Positions 1 through 11,657 of a stretch of DNA of 64,000 bases are shown here, one piece after another; the stretch's first letter is position 1; each line of letters opens with the position of its first letter. The stretch lies in NCBI GenBank assembly GCA_946807835.1, contig OX327702.1:2914001-2978000 (forward strand), written 5' to 3'. Below the pieces are notes generated by a model. It ran no database searches and had not been told where the DNA came from. It saw only the letters and a program-made list of their open reading frames with translations. The DNA is from Ailanthus altissimus (taxonomy: Eukaryota; Streptophyta; Magnoliopsida; Sapindales; Simaroubaceae). A program made the translations under genes and the position numbers.

Positions 1-1506
1 GGAACACATTGTTTATTAAGTGGGAACATTTAGTATGTTCAGTGGGGACCCGTAGTATATTGAGTGGAAATATTTAATATACTACGTGTTTCCACTCAAT
101 TTACTACGTGTTCCCACTTAACATACTAATTATTCTCACTCAATATACAACGTGTTCTCACTCAATAGACTACGTGTTCCCACTCAATATAAAACATGTT
201 CCCACTCAATTTACTACGTGTTCCCACTCAATTTATTACGTATTTTCACTTAATATGCTACGTGTTCTCACTCAATTTACTATGTGTTCCGACTCAATTT
301 ACTACGTGTTCCCACTTAACATACTAAATGTTCCCACTCAATATACAACGTGTTCCCACTCAATACACTACGTGTTTCCATTTAACATACTAAATGTTCC
401 TACTCAATATACAACGTGTTCCCACTTAACATACTACATGTTCACACTCAATATACAACGTGTTCTCACTCAATATACTACGTGTTTTCAGTTAATTTAC
501 TACGTGTTCCTACTTAATATACTACGTATTCCCACTTAACATACTAAATGTTCTCACTCAATTTACTACGTATTCCCACTCAATTTATTACGTGTTCTCA
601 CTCAATATACTACGTGTTCCCACTTAATATACTAATTATTCCCACTCAATATACAACGTGTTCCCACTCAATAAATTACGTGTTCTCACTTAACATGCTA
701 AATGTTCTCACTCAATATAAAATATGTTCCCACCTAATTTACTACGTGTTCCCACTTAACACACTACGTGTTCCCACTCAATTTACTATGTGTTCTCACT
801 CAATATACAACATGTTCCCACTTAACATACTAAATGTTCTCACTCAATATATAACGTGTTCTCACTCAATGTACTACGTGTTCTCACTCAATATACTACG
901 TGTTCCCACTTAACATACTAACTGTTCCCACTCAATAGACTACGTGTTCCCACTTAACATACTAAATATTCTCACTCAATATAAAACATGTTCCCAATCA
1001 TTTTACTACGTGTTCCCACTCAATTTACTATGTGTTCTCACTCAATATACAACGTGTTCCCACTTAACATACTAAATGTTCCCACTCAATATATAACTTG
1101 TTCCCACTCAATATACTACGTGTTCCCACTTAACATACTAAATGTTCCCACTCAATAAACTACATGCTCCCACTCAATATACTACGTGTTTTCACTTAAC
1201 ATACTACGTGTTCCCACTCAATATACAAACATGTTTCCACTCAATATATTACGTGTTCCCACTCAATATACTACATGTTCCCACTCAATTTACTACGTTT
1301 TTCCACTCAATATACTACGTATTCTCACTTAACATACTAAATGTTTTCACTTAATATACTAAATGTTCCCACTCAATATATAACGTGTTCCCACTCAATA
1401 TACTAAATGTTCTCATTCAATATACAATGTATTCTCACTCAATATGCGACATCTTCCCACTCAATTTACTACGTATTCCCACTCAATATACTATGTGTTC
1501 CCACTT
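1..1506. repeat. 22-bp minisatellite array
   Basis: About 67 degenerate copies of a 22-bp unit approximating TGTTCCCACTCAATATACTA plus CG run to about 1506, where the pattern stops in AT-rich DNA. Units alternate between a CAATATACTACG type and a TAACATACTAAA type, which suggests higher-order structure. Because 22 is not a multiple of 3, open frames across the array repeat every 22 residues; they are a by-product, not genes. The first 70-80 bases are in the opposite orientation. The array is cut by the window edge. Confidence 0.93.
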
Positions 1507-2139
1507 ATTTATAAATTACAAGTTTGTATTTAATTTCTTCAAAAATATAATATAATACAGAGAGATGATATTTATGTGTCTTAAATAACCATAGTTAATA
1601 TAAAAAGTCTAGCCACGTGGCGCACCATAGGTCGTCATATGATATTGAAATTGAAATTGAAATTTTTATATTTAATCTTTAATTTCTTATTAAATTTTAT
1701 TTAACTTAATACTTAAAATAGTAATTATTGTTCTAAGTTAATGAATAATTAATATTCAAGTAACCACTTTTTGTTAAATTTATAAATAAAATTTAAAGTA
1801 TATTAAATATAAAAATATATAACAAAATATTTTAGTTAAATTAAATTAAAGATTTTGGTTGTTTTTAAGTTTTAACCTTTACCTTTTATTTGGATGTTTT
1901 TATATTTTGCGTATATATATTTATATATTAATTTTCATGGCATTTATTAAACTATCTTAACATTTCAATTCTTAATTTCAAAAATATATAACAAATTCAA
2001 ATTTTTAATTTTTAAAATAAATAATTCACAAACAAATTTCTAATTTTTCAGAATATATTTATAATTTTAAATTACTAATTTGTTGCAAACAATATATAAC
2101 AAGTCCAAAATATATTTCTAACTTTCAATTTCAGATTTG
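1507..2139. other. AT-rich intergenic DNA, no gene seen
   Basis: I see no coding potential or recognisable element here. A single CACGTGG (G-box-like) word near 1614 has no gene beside it and is probably chance. Confidence 0.6.
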
Positions 2140-3262
2140 TTGAAATCTAAATTGGACTTTTAATTATAACGTTTAACTTTATTAAAATTTAATTTAGATT
2201 TAAAATTAAAATTATAACATTTAATGTAACTAAAATTTAAATCAGAAATAGAACTGGAATTATAACATTTATACACTTGAAATTGAATGTGGATTTGAAA
2301 TTACAACATTTAATGTAATTAAAATTAAATTATAATTATAATATTTAACTAATTGAAATTAATATTAAATTTGAATTTATAACATTTAACGTAATTGAAA
2401 TTTAAATAATAATTAAAATTAAAATTATAACATTTAATGTAATTAAGTTGAAATTAAAATTAGAATTGTAATGTTTAACGTAATTAAAGTTGAAATTGAA
2501 ATTATAATGCTTACATAATTGAAATAGGAATTGTAATTATAACATTTAATATATTTGAAAGTGAAATTATAATAATAATATTTTATGTAATTAAAATTTG
2601 AATTTGAATTTGAATTATAACATTTAACATAATAGAAATAGAAATTAGAATAACTTTAAAATAATTATAATTATAATTATAATTATAATTATAACATTGA
2701 ATGTAAGTGAAATCGAAATTGGAATTGGAATTAGAATTATGATAGTTAACATAATTAAAATTGAAATTATAACATTTAATATAATTGAAATCGAAATTGT
2801 AATTAGAATTATAACTTTTAATGTAATTGAAATCGAAATTGTAATTAGAATTATAACTTTTAATGTAATTGAAATCGAAATTGTAATTAGAATTATAACA
2901 TTTTATGTACTTGAAATTGAAATTTGATTTGGAATATTAATATTTAATGTAATTTAAATTGAAATTTGAATTATAATAATTAACATAATTAAAATTAAAA
3001 TTATAACATTTAAATTAATTAAATTTGAAAATAAAATTACAACATTTAAAGTAATTAAATTTGAATTTGAAATTAAAATTGGAATGATAACATTTAACGT
3101 AATTGAAATTATATCATTTAATATATTTGAAATCAAAATTAGAATTCAAATCATAACATTTGATGTAATTGAAATCAAAATTAAAATTAAATTTAGAATT
3201 AAAATTATTTAACCTAATTAAAATTATAACATTTAACGTAATTGAAATTTGAATTATAATAT
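2140..3262. repeat. AT-rich degenerate tandem repeat, left block
   Basis: The block is built from variants of GAAATTGAAATTATAACATT followed by TAACGTAATT, with many small length changes. A recent local expansion is visible at 2778-2903: three nearly identical 42-bp units in a row. Open frames in it encode only Ile/Glu/Asn-rich low complexity and are not genes. The same family resumes at about 4100. Confidence 0.85.
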
Positions 3263-3451
3263 TTAAGGGATAACAATAAATTTACCTCAATATTTTAGGC
3301 ATAAATGCAACTTTATCCCAATTAGAGATAAAATATCCAAAATTTCCTAATCTGTTAACTTTTATCGTTAGTTTTAATGTGAAAAGATAAAAAAAATAAT
3401 TTAACCATAAAATTAAATTAAAAATTAGAATGTGGTACAAAATAACACGTG
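3263..3451. other. AT-rich spacer left of palindromic element
   Basis: The repeat pattern stops at about 3262 and this segment is unrelated to it. It may be an extra, asymmetric end of the palindromic element that follows, since the repeat resumes directly on that element's other side. No gene is seen. Confidence 0.4.
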
Positions 3452-4098
3452 TCATTGTATAATTGGTTATATTTTTAAAAATATTTTTACAAAAAATTAA
3501 CTTAAATGATAAATCATTAAAAAAAGAATATGTAACTGTCCTCGGAGACGACTGCCAGCGTCATTTTTTGACGAATCTCTAATGTAAAAAAATCATATTT
3601 TAAGTCATTAGAGTTTATTTTTTTTTATTTACAAAATGGTGGAGATATTTTTAGAAGCAAAATACTAAAAAATGGCCAAATGTGATGGTGAGAAGAGGCA
3701 GCCTTCATCACTCGCTATTAAATGATGGGGCGGTGACTTGCATCGCCTCCATCTATAGATAGATCGACGATCTGTCCATAGGTAAAGGTGATGTAAGTCA
3801 CCACCTTATCATTTGACAGGGTGGTGGTGGCCACTATCCCTCATCACTACATTTGACATTTTTCAATCTTTTTTTTTTGTAAAACAAATGACCAACAATT
3901 GTGTAGATTAAGCAAAAATGAGTTTAATGATGTAAAATTTAATTTTTTTATCGCTGAAATATCGCAAAAAAATGACGTCTAGCCACTAGTCGGCCGTTGT
4001 TTTCGGTGACAGTTACAGATTATTTTTTAAAATTTTTATCATTTAATTTAATTTATTTTTAAAAATATTTTTTTTAAATATAAACTAATTGTATAATA
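3452..4098. mobile_element. Palindromic (foldback / long-TIR) element in the AT-rich repeat
   Basis: The two halves are diverged inverted copies of each other. Matching landmarks, left versus reverse complement of right, are: GTATAATTGGTT against ATACAATTAGTT; AAATGATAA in both; GTAACTGTC (3531) against GACAGTTAC (about 4004); CGTCATTTTTT in both; and AAAATGGCCAAATGTG (about 3669) against AAAATGTCAAATGTAG (about 3848). The arms are about 200-250 bases and the centre is more GC-rich. No transposase is encoded, so it is non-autonomous. I found no clean target duplication. A MULE-type or foldback origin is inferred from the long arms only. Confidence 0.65.
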
Positions 4099-5240
4099 TC
4101 AAATTGAAATTGGATTTGGAATTATAACATTTAACGAAACTGAAATTGGAATTATAAGATTTAACGTAATTAAAATTGAAATTGGAATTAGAATTATAAT
4201 ATTTAACGTTGATGAAATTAATATTTAACGCTATTGAAATTAAAATTAAAATTATTAATTATAACATTTAACGTAATTAAAATTGAGTTTAAAATTGGAA
4301 TTGGAATTATAGCGTTTAATGTAATTGAAGCTGAAATTGAAATTGAAATTATAATATTTAACATAATTAAATTTAATTTAAATTTAAAATTAGAATTATA
4401 ATATTTAACGTACTTAAAACTGAAATTGAAATTATATTATTTTATGTCATTAAAATTAGAATTGAAATTAGAATTATAATATTTAATATTTAATTTTAAT
4501 TTAAATTATAAATGAAATTATAATTTTAACATAATTAAAATTTAAATTTGAATTATAATATTTAAAGTAAGTGAAATTAAAATTAAAATTAGAATTATAA
4601 CATTTAACATAATCGAAATTGGAATTGTAACTTTTAACGTAAATGAATTTGAAATTTGATTTAAAATTATAACATTTAATATAAATGAAATCGAAATGGA
4701 TTTAGAATTATAAAATTTAACCTAATTGAAATTAAAATTATAACATTTAATATAATTAAAATTGAAATTGGAATTAGAATTAGAATTAGAATTAGAATTA
4801 GAATTGAAATTATAACTCTTAACGTAATTGAAATCGAAATTGAAATTGAAATTATAATATTTAATGTAATTAAAATTAAAATTGGATTTGAAATTATAAA
4901 ATTTTAACATAATTGAAATTGAACTTGGAATTGTAACATTTAATATAATTGAAATTGAAATTGAAATTATAATATTTAACGTAATTGAAATTAAAATTGT
5001 ATCATTTGACATAATTGAAATTAAATTTAGAATTGAAATGATAACATTTAACGTAATTAAAATCGAAATTAAAATTAGATATGAAATTAAAATTATTTAA
5101 CCTAATTAAAATAAAATTAAAATTAAACTTATAATATTTAACGTAATTGAAATTAAAATTAAAATTATAAGATTTAATGTAATTAATATTAAAATTAGAA
5201 TTATAAGATTTAATATTATTAAAATTATAATATACAATAT
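4099..5240. repeat. AT-rich degenerate tandem repeat, right block
   Basis: The same family as 2140-3262, with ATTGAAATTGAAATTATAAC-like units recurring. It includes a run of GAATTA hexamers near 4770-4800. The minus-strand open frame at 4722-5012 encodes only Asn/Phe/Ile/Ser low complexity and is not a gene. Confidence 0.83.
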
Positions 5241-7696
5241 AGTATATTATCTTTAAAATTTTAATATTATAAAATAGTATTTTGTTAATAATTTAATTTT
5301 AAAAGATTTATTTGACATCTAACTAAACATTAAGGGGAGATTTTGATATTTTTTAAGTAAACTGTTATACAATTTTATATAATCAAATCTCAACCATTGA
5401 ATTAATCTAATAATTAAGACAATCGACTGTACTAAAGGCACAGCCCTTTAATTCTTTTGGTAGTGTAAGTCATTACCATTTTGTTTAGATATATATCATA
5501 TTCATTATTAAATAATTATTAAATAGAATAAAATAATAAATAATTTTATATTATTTAATAATTACTTAACACTAATTTAAAATAAAAAAATTTAAAATAT
5601 AACATTATTCTCAATACATCGGCGTACAATTACAAAATTAAGTTACTTTTGAGGTTGATCAGTGGATCCCACAATTAGATCGATGAATATGCGGGCCACA
5701 TATATAGTATACGTTAATGCCTTTAATATATGGGGCTGCCATCAATCAGAAGAGATAAGTTATTTTATATGTATTTAATGTTTATTAAAAATAATAAATA
5801 TGTTATGGATTTTATTATTATTAAAAATAATAATTAATAAATAATAAAAATCATAACATTGTCGTGAAATGATGAATATATTAGTTATTTATTTTTATTT
5901 TATATTTTTATTAATATTTAATATTTTTTCATATATTAATATTTAATGCTCATTAGAAAGAATAAAATTGTTTAATATTTTTTAAACAAAATTACTAAAA
6001 AATAATAAAACCATAATATATTTATTCTTTCTTAAAAGTATTAAATATTAATTTATTTAAAAAATAATTAATAAATAAAATGTTAAAATATAAAAAAAAA
6101 ACTAAAATATTCATCTTTTCATCATAACATAAATATATTATGATTTTTATTATTTTAGTATTATTTTCTAAAAATTATGATTATAATTTATAAAAAAAAT
6201 AGTAAAAGAATGATGGCATCAATATAAAGGCAAATTAGTAAAAAAAAAAACAATAAGAGTTAAGATTTAATAGAATATTTGTAATAATATAAAGTCTTTT
6301 GGGTAATATGAAACATTAAGAGGGCAAGGGAGCAATACTCAAAACAACAAGGAGGTCATTTATAGTTTTCCTTTAAAATATGAAATAATGCTATATTTTT
6401 TAAATAGTATTTATTTATTTTTATTTCAAATGATGTGTTGAATAATTATTAAGTGGTTACTATTAACAAGATCCTTACTCTTTTAAAGTCTTTAATCAGA
6501 TTTATAGTACTTAATATGGTATTAACTTTTTCTTTAATATTTTTTATTTTAAAAAATAGTGTGTGTAGTTATATTATCAGCTAAACAAGCATCCTCAATT
6601 TTTAAAAGTGAACAATTCATCTCTAAAGATCATTCCTTACATTAAATAAAAGTAGATGGCAGATATTAAGATGATACATTATAAAAATTATATTTCATAC
6701 AAAAAAACTTAATATGAAAATATTAATTAAAGTTTGATAATTAGTTTTTTCTTCTTTATCCCCAAAATTGGAGACGTTTAAATAAGTAAGATTTGAGTTC
6801 TCAATAAGATTTGTCTTTACAATATTTTCTTTTACCTTAATAAATGCCTCATAATGCACCACATCAATAACAAATATTTTCTTAAGGCATTTATTCTCTA
6901 TACTATTATATTTGTCTTAGTTTTTTGGGCCCATTTTAGTTTTCCTTCATTTTTGTTTTTGTATTTATGAACACTTTAAGGGTGATAATTGCGCCATGTC
7001 CCTTCTCTACGACCACGTCCCTTCTCTACGACCACGTCCAATATTATTATAAGTATTTACATTCACTTATGTGAATGACTGAATACTAATTAGACATAAT
7101 TCGTAATTTTTCAATAAGAACTTATTATTTTGTTTAAAAAGTAAAAGATGTGAGATTAATTCTTAATATTGACGCTTACAAAACTATTGTTGCAGAACAA
7201 TATTAGGGGCATAAAATGGAGGAAATGTATTCTCTAACATGACAGTAATTTTTTTTTCACAATATAATTTTAACTGTAAGGTGATTTTGAACAAAGTACA
7301 ATCGTATTTAACAACAATTTAATTTTTCCACTTATGTTTTGCTTTTGAGAGGAATACATCTTTTTTATAATCATACCTTTCTTTTTAATTTTTTTTTAGA
7401 GAACCTATGAGTCCTCTATTGTCAAATATTGAGCTTTAAACCCTCGTAGTGATAATAAAGAAAAATTATAATTCTTTAACTTGTTCTACAAAAATACATC
7501 ATTTTCTTTTTCAATTATCTTTTTCAAACTATTGGCTTTGAGGTGCATTTTGACATTTAAGACCCATGATAGGTAAGTTTTCATAGGCATTTAAGGGCTT
7601 TTGAATATGGAAGAAATAAATTAAAATTAGTATGATGAAATATAAATATTATTCAACAAATTTATAATACAAAACATAAATAATGAAAGCAATGTT
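5241..7696. other. AT-rich intergenic DNA
   Basis: I see no gene. The one clear local feature is a perfect 19-bp tandem duplication at 6998-7016 and 7017-7035 (GTCCCTTCTCTACGACCAC), which is more GC-rich than its surroundings. The rest is A/T runs and short low-complexity words. Confidence 0.6.
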
Positions 7697-7938
7697 ATGA
7701 GGTATGACTTTCCATATACATAAAATAATAATAATTAAGAGGTAGAGTCTTTTTTATATGAATAGTAATAAGGATGCATAGCCTTCCATTTATTGATAAT
7801 AATGAGGAGGCATAGCCTTCTATATATTGATAATAATGAAAAAACATATCCTTTCATTTACTGATAAGAAGAAAGAGGCATAATTTTTCATATTTCGATA
7901 GTAACGATGAGACATAACTTTCAATATGAATAAGTAAC
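7697..7938. repeat. About 34-bp degenerate tandem repeat, roughly 7 copies
   Basis: Successive units share the pattern GAGGCATAGCCTTCCATATA followed by TTGATAATAAT. The third and fourth units (about 7770-7840) are the most alike and the outer ones are more decayed. It is non-coding. Confidence 0.7.
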
Positions 7939-8403
7939 TAAAGTAAAGAAAACAAATTTAAAAATTTTGATATAGAACTTCAAGTTTTGAATTAATTAGA
8001 TCAAATATTAGAACTTCATGTTTTGATTTTTTAATTTATTTTGCAAGTTTCAAGTTGCAGTTACAATATTCGAATTTAAATAATAGACATAATATTGCAT
8101 ATTATAAATATAAACACAAGATAACTAATACAAAATATTTATCCTTATTTTCTAATGTCAAAGATCTAATAAATGACCACATAACATACTCATAAATATT
8201 ATATCATACAATAATATAAATACAATACATATAATAATTAAATATAAATAACATACACAAAATAAAGGACGTAACATTAAAGTAAGTTAAGAACATAACA
8301 TACAATTTAAAGAATGAACTTACTAACAAATCGCGCGAATAATGTGTTATAAAAATAATAATATAGAATTATATATATATAGACAAATATGGAAGGAAAC
8401 CCT
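7939..8403. other. AT-rich intergenic DNA, nothing recognised
   Basis: No open frame, repeat or RNA gene that I can support. Confidence 0.5.
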
Positions 8404-9545
8404 TGCATGTGCATGCCACAGGGTAGGTAACATATGTTGAAGGCGCCCAATAGGCATCTTTCACAAGCACGTCACACGCTTAAAATATTTTTTTAATTAA
8501 ATAAATAATTAATTAAAAAATTCAATGAAATATTTTGTTTTTTAATTATAAAAAAATAAGTAACAAAATAAAAATAAATAAATAGTTTATTTAATAATTT
8601 AAGTAAATAAAAACTAATTAAACAATTTGTTAAAAATAGTAAATATTTATATTTAATTACTTATTTATTTAAATACTATTAATTAATAAAAAAATAAATT
8701 ATTTATTTAATTATTAAATAAATATATATATTATTACTTATAAATTAATTTTCGAGTAAAATAATTTGGGATCATCGATCTCTTCCTTAAAGATTGGGAT
8801 AAGTCAATGTCGGCTAATGGTGTGAATACACTTCTTAATGTTGAATTCAAAAAACCAGCAAGAGATTCTCTACTCTTCTTTGATCCATCTTAGGATCGAG
8901 TGGCAGCCTCGATCCGAGTGAAAGTGCGATGTGTCTAAAAACTTGGGATTGTAAATGAATTTAAGCTTTTTAAAGAAATAGTTTAGTAGCCATATTAGCT
9001 GCGCTTAGGATGATTTTAGGCGCAACGTATTTTCATTGGCTATATAATTGTGTGGTTTCCAAAAACTTTTTTTTTTTTATGAGCGACCGTCCACTGAACT
9101 ACCAAAAAAAAAAAAAGGGCAATCAGATGGATATTTCATCCATCTCCCTTTTTATTCAATTATTTATATATTTAACAATAAAAATAAAATGTATATTTCC
9201 TGTGCAACGTGCTTGTGTGGGACGTAAATTGGGTGCGTCTAACACACTTTACCTACGATGCGGCTCGCATATATGTGCCGCGCACGAAATATATATATAT
9301 TTATTTGTATTATTAAATATATAAGTAATTAAAATAATTAATTTATAAGAAATAAGTTATTTATATATTTAAATAAATAAATTTTTAATTTTTAATAATA
9401 TTTTAATAAATAAGTAATTAGATATAAATTATTTAATTAGTTTTTATTTATTTAAATTATTAAATAAATATTATTTAATTTGATTATTGCTTAATTATTT
9501 ATAATTAACAAATAAAACAAAATATTTCATTCAATTAATTAAAAA
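8404..9545. repeat. Long inverted arms with non-collinear modules
   Basis: Module B at about 8497-8756 is matched in inverted orientation by about 9290-9545; both contain, read in the same sense, TCAATGAAATATTTTG and AAATAAAAACTAATTAAA. Module A at about 8404-8480 (GTAGGTAA, CGCCCAAT, CACAAGCACGT) is matched inverted by about 9199-9280. On the plus strand the order is A, B, spacer, inverted A, inverted B, whereas a simple palindrome would give inverted B before inverted A. The spacer at 8757-9198 is more GC-rich and shows no coding potential I trust; the 104-residue open frame at 9010-9324 runs into the inverted arm. Probably transposon-derived. Confidence 0.6.
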
Positions 9546-11657
9546 GAAAATAAAAACAAAACAAAACCTCTATTTAATAATTAGCCATTTTCGCCAATCC
9601 CATTCACGAGCCGCATAAGTGACTCTGCAAATTTGTTCTCAGTTCTCAAATTTCTCCGATTCACCTTTTTTTTCACAATGCATCATATTTTTTTTCTAAA
9701 TTCATCATAATTCTTTTGCACTTCATTGTATTACATTTTTATTTATTTAAATGAACTCAAGGGCCACTTAGAGTGAGATATTGTATTGTCTCTATGTAGC
9801 GATTGGACAAAAACAATTTAATAAATATAATATAAGAACAGTAAGTCAGTCAATAAGTGAGGGCACAATTCCAGTCTTAGTTAGCCCGTTAAAAAATTAG
9901 CTCTCACTTCATCTGATGTTTCATAAGTTTTATATTTTAAACTCCTTCCTAAAATGCAATCATATTTAGTTTTATATTGTTGTTGCCAAAACACAAACAC
10001 AAACACAAAAATTTCAAATTTTTGATTTTTTTTAAAAATAACAGGTTCAAATATTTAGTGAAAAATAAAATATGATTCAATGATATAATTGTTTAATTGT
10101 ATATTTCTTGATTAATAAAAATTAACCCATTCATTTATGATTAAAAAATTATTGTTTAAAAATATGAAAAAGATTCCCAATTAAATTTAGTCCCAACACT
10201 ATTTAATCAGACTTCTATGAATTAAAATGATATTACAAAGGAAAATTATTTACCATTTATCTTTTTTCTAGACAAAAGAGAACTTTTATAATGGAATAAA
10301 CTGATATAAAATCTAGTGTATTTACAATTAGTGGTTGACGGCCCTGGCCGTTTTTCTTGTTTCAACCTCTAAAAATACAGATTTTTACATTTTAACCTCT
10401 ACAGGTTTGACATTTTAACACTTTTTAACTACTTAAAATGCATATTTTGATGTGTATAATTTTTTAATTATGACAATTGGACCCTTACAATTTCAAGTTT
10501 GAGTCTACTCTTGCTTTTAACAACAGCTATCTACTTTCACCGTAACTGAATTTGCACACCGAAAATTTTAATGAATCATAAAATCTAAATAATGGATATT
10601 ATCCATATATTTATATTTATTTGAGCTTCATCTTTGAATTTTTCTATTTTTTATCTTAACAGTCAACTTCTTCAGTTAAAATTACAGTACATGAATTACA
10701 GAGAATTACAACATAAATAACTAACCATTATTATAAAGAAATTTGACTATTATTAATAAAAAATTTCTGGATTTACTTTACCAACAAACATAAATGTCCT
10801 AAAATGAAAACATGACCCTGTAGTGTAGAGATCTAAAATTAACAATAAAAATCGTGGAAACAGCTACGAGAATAGCGATGACAAAAAAATCAATGTTGAA
10901 AGCAACGATTAAAAATTTCTATGATTTACGTATTCTCAGGTTTTATTTGTTTCAACTTTTTTCAAACTTAAATGGCAATGAAAACCTTATATTTCACTTT
11001 TTCACAAGTTTTGCATCTTTCAACATTGTGCAAACCTAAATGGCAATTTCAAAATGTATAAAAAAAAAATAGTGCTTAATTTTATGAAAAGGAAGTACTT
11101 TTTCCTGCACTATAATTATAAGTATTAAATAAAATGAAAAACTACTTTTTATAAAAAAAATAAAGACTCCCAAAGTGTAACAAAAGACTCGATACCTAAC
11201 CCGAAGTTGTAATTATGGTTTGATGTACAATCATGCGCGAATTATAACCAACTTGCATCATTTCTCTTGTCCACCAACAAAACAACACCACTCCATTAAA
11301 CCAAGACGGCAACAGTAAAAAAAAAATAGCAATGTTAATTGTATTACTATAGTTCTTTGTGTCAGTAAAAAATAAGGTCATAAAATCTACATCCCTCACC
11401 CAAAAATGAATTATGATACACAATTCCTTGCACTCTTTAATTTGTGCCACCCCTGATGTATGCACATTAGCTTTTAAACTCTGTAAATGCAAACTAGATG
11501 TGCAACTGGTAACATCCTTGACAAAACCACCAGATACTTGCACCATTACTGTCGTCTAGGCGATAATTACATTTTTTTATAACGCTATTTCTCTTCTCTG
11601 CTCAGGTACATGGGATTTAGAAACCACATTTTGTCGGCACAATCCGTTCCTATTCTC
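9546..11657. other. Intergenic DNA, then 3' flank of TMS1 gene
   Basis: AT-rich DNA without a recognisable gene. From roughly 11170 to 11657 it is likely the 3' untranslated region of the minus-strand gene that follows. A 116-residue minus-strand open frame at 11196-11546 lies there, out of continuity with the gene, and resembles no family I know. Confidence 0.5.

Noticed and set aside
108..1354. Long plus-strand open frames in the 22-bp array
   Set aside because: They repeat every 22 residues exactly as the minisatellite dictates, with Cys/Ser/Tyr/Phe-rich nonsense and no family resemblance.
1..1506. CRISPR-like array of short repeats
   Set aside because: There are no unique spacers between units; the 22-mers are contiguous, and the window is plant nuclear DNA.
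2697..5012. Ile/Glu/Asn-rich open frames
   Set aside because: Low-complexity translations of the AT-rich tandem repeat.
11196..11546. 116-residue minus-strand frame downstream of TMS1
   Set aside because: Lies after the TMS1 stop in probable untranslated region, with no family match and no splice link to the gene.
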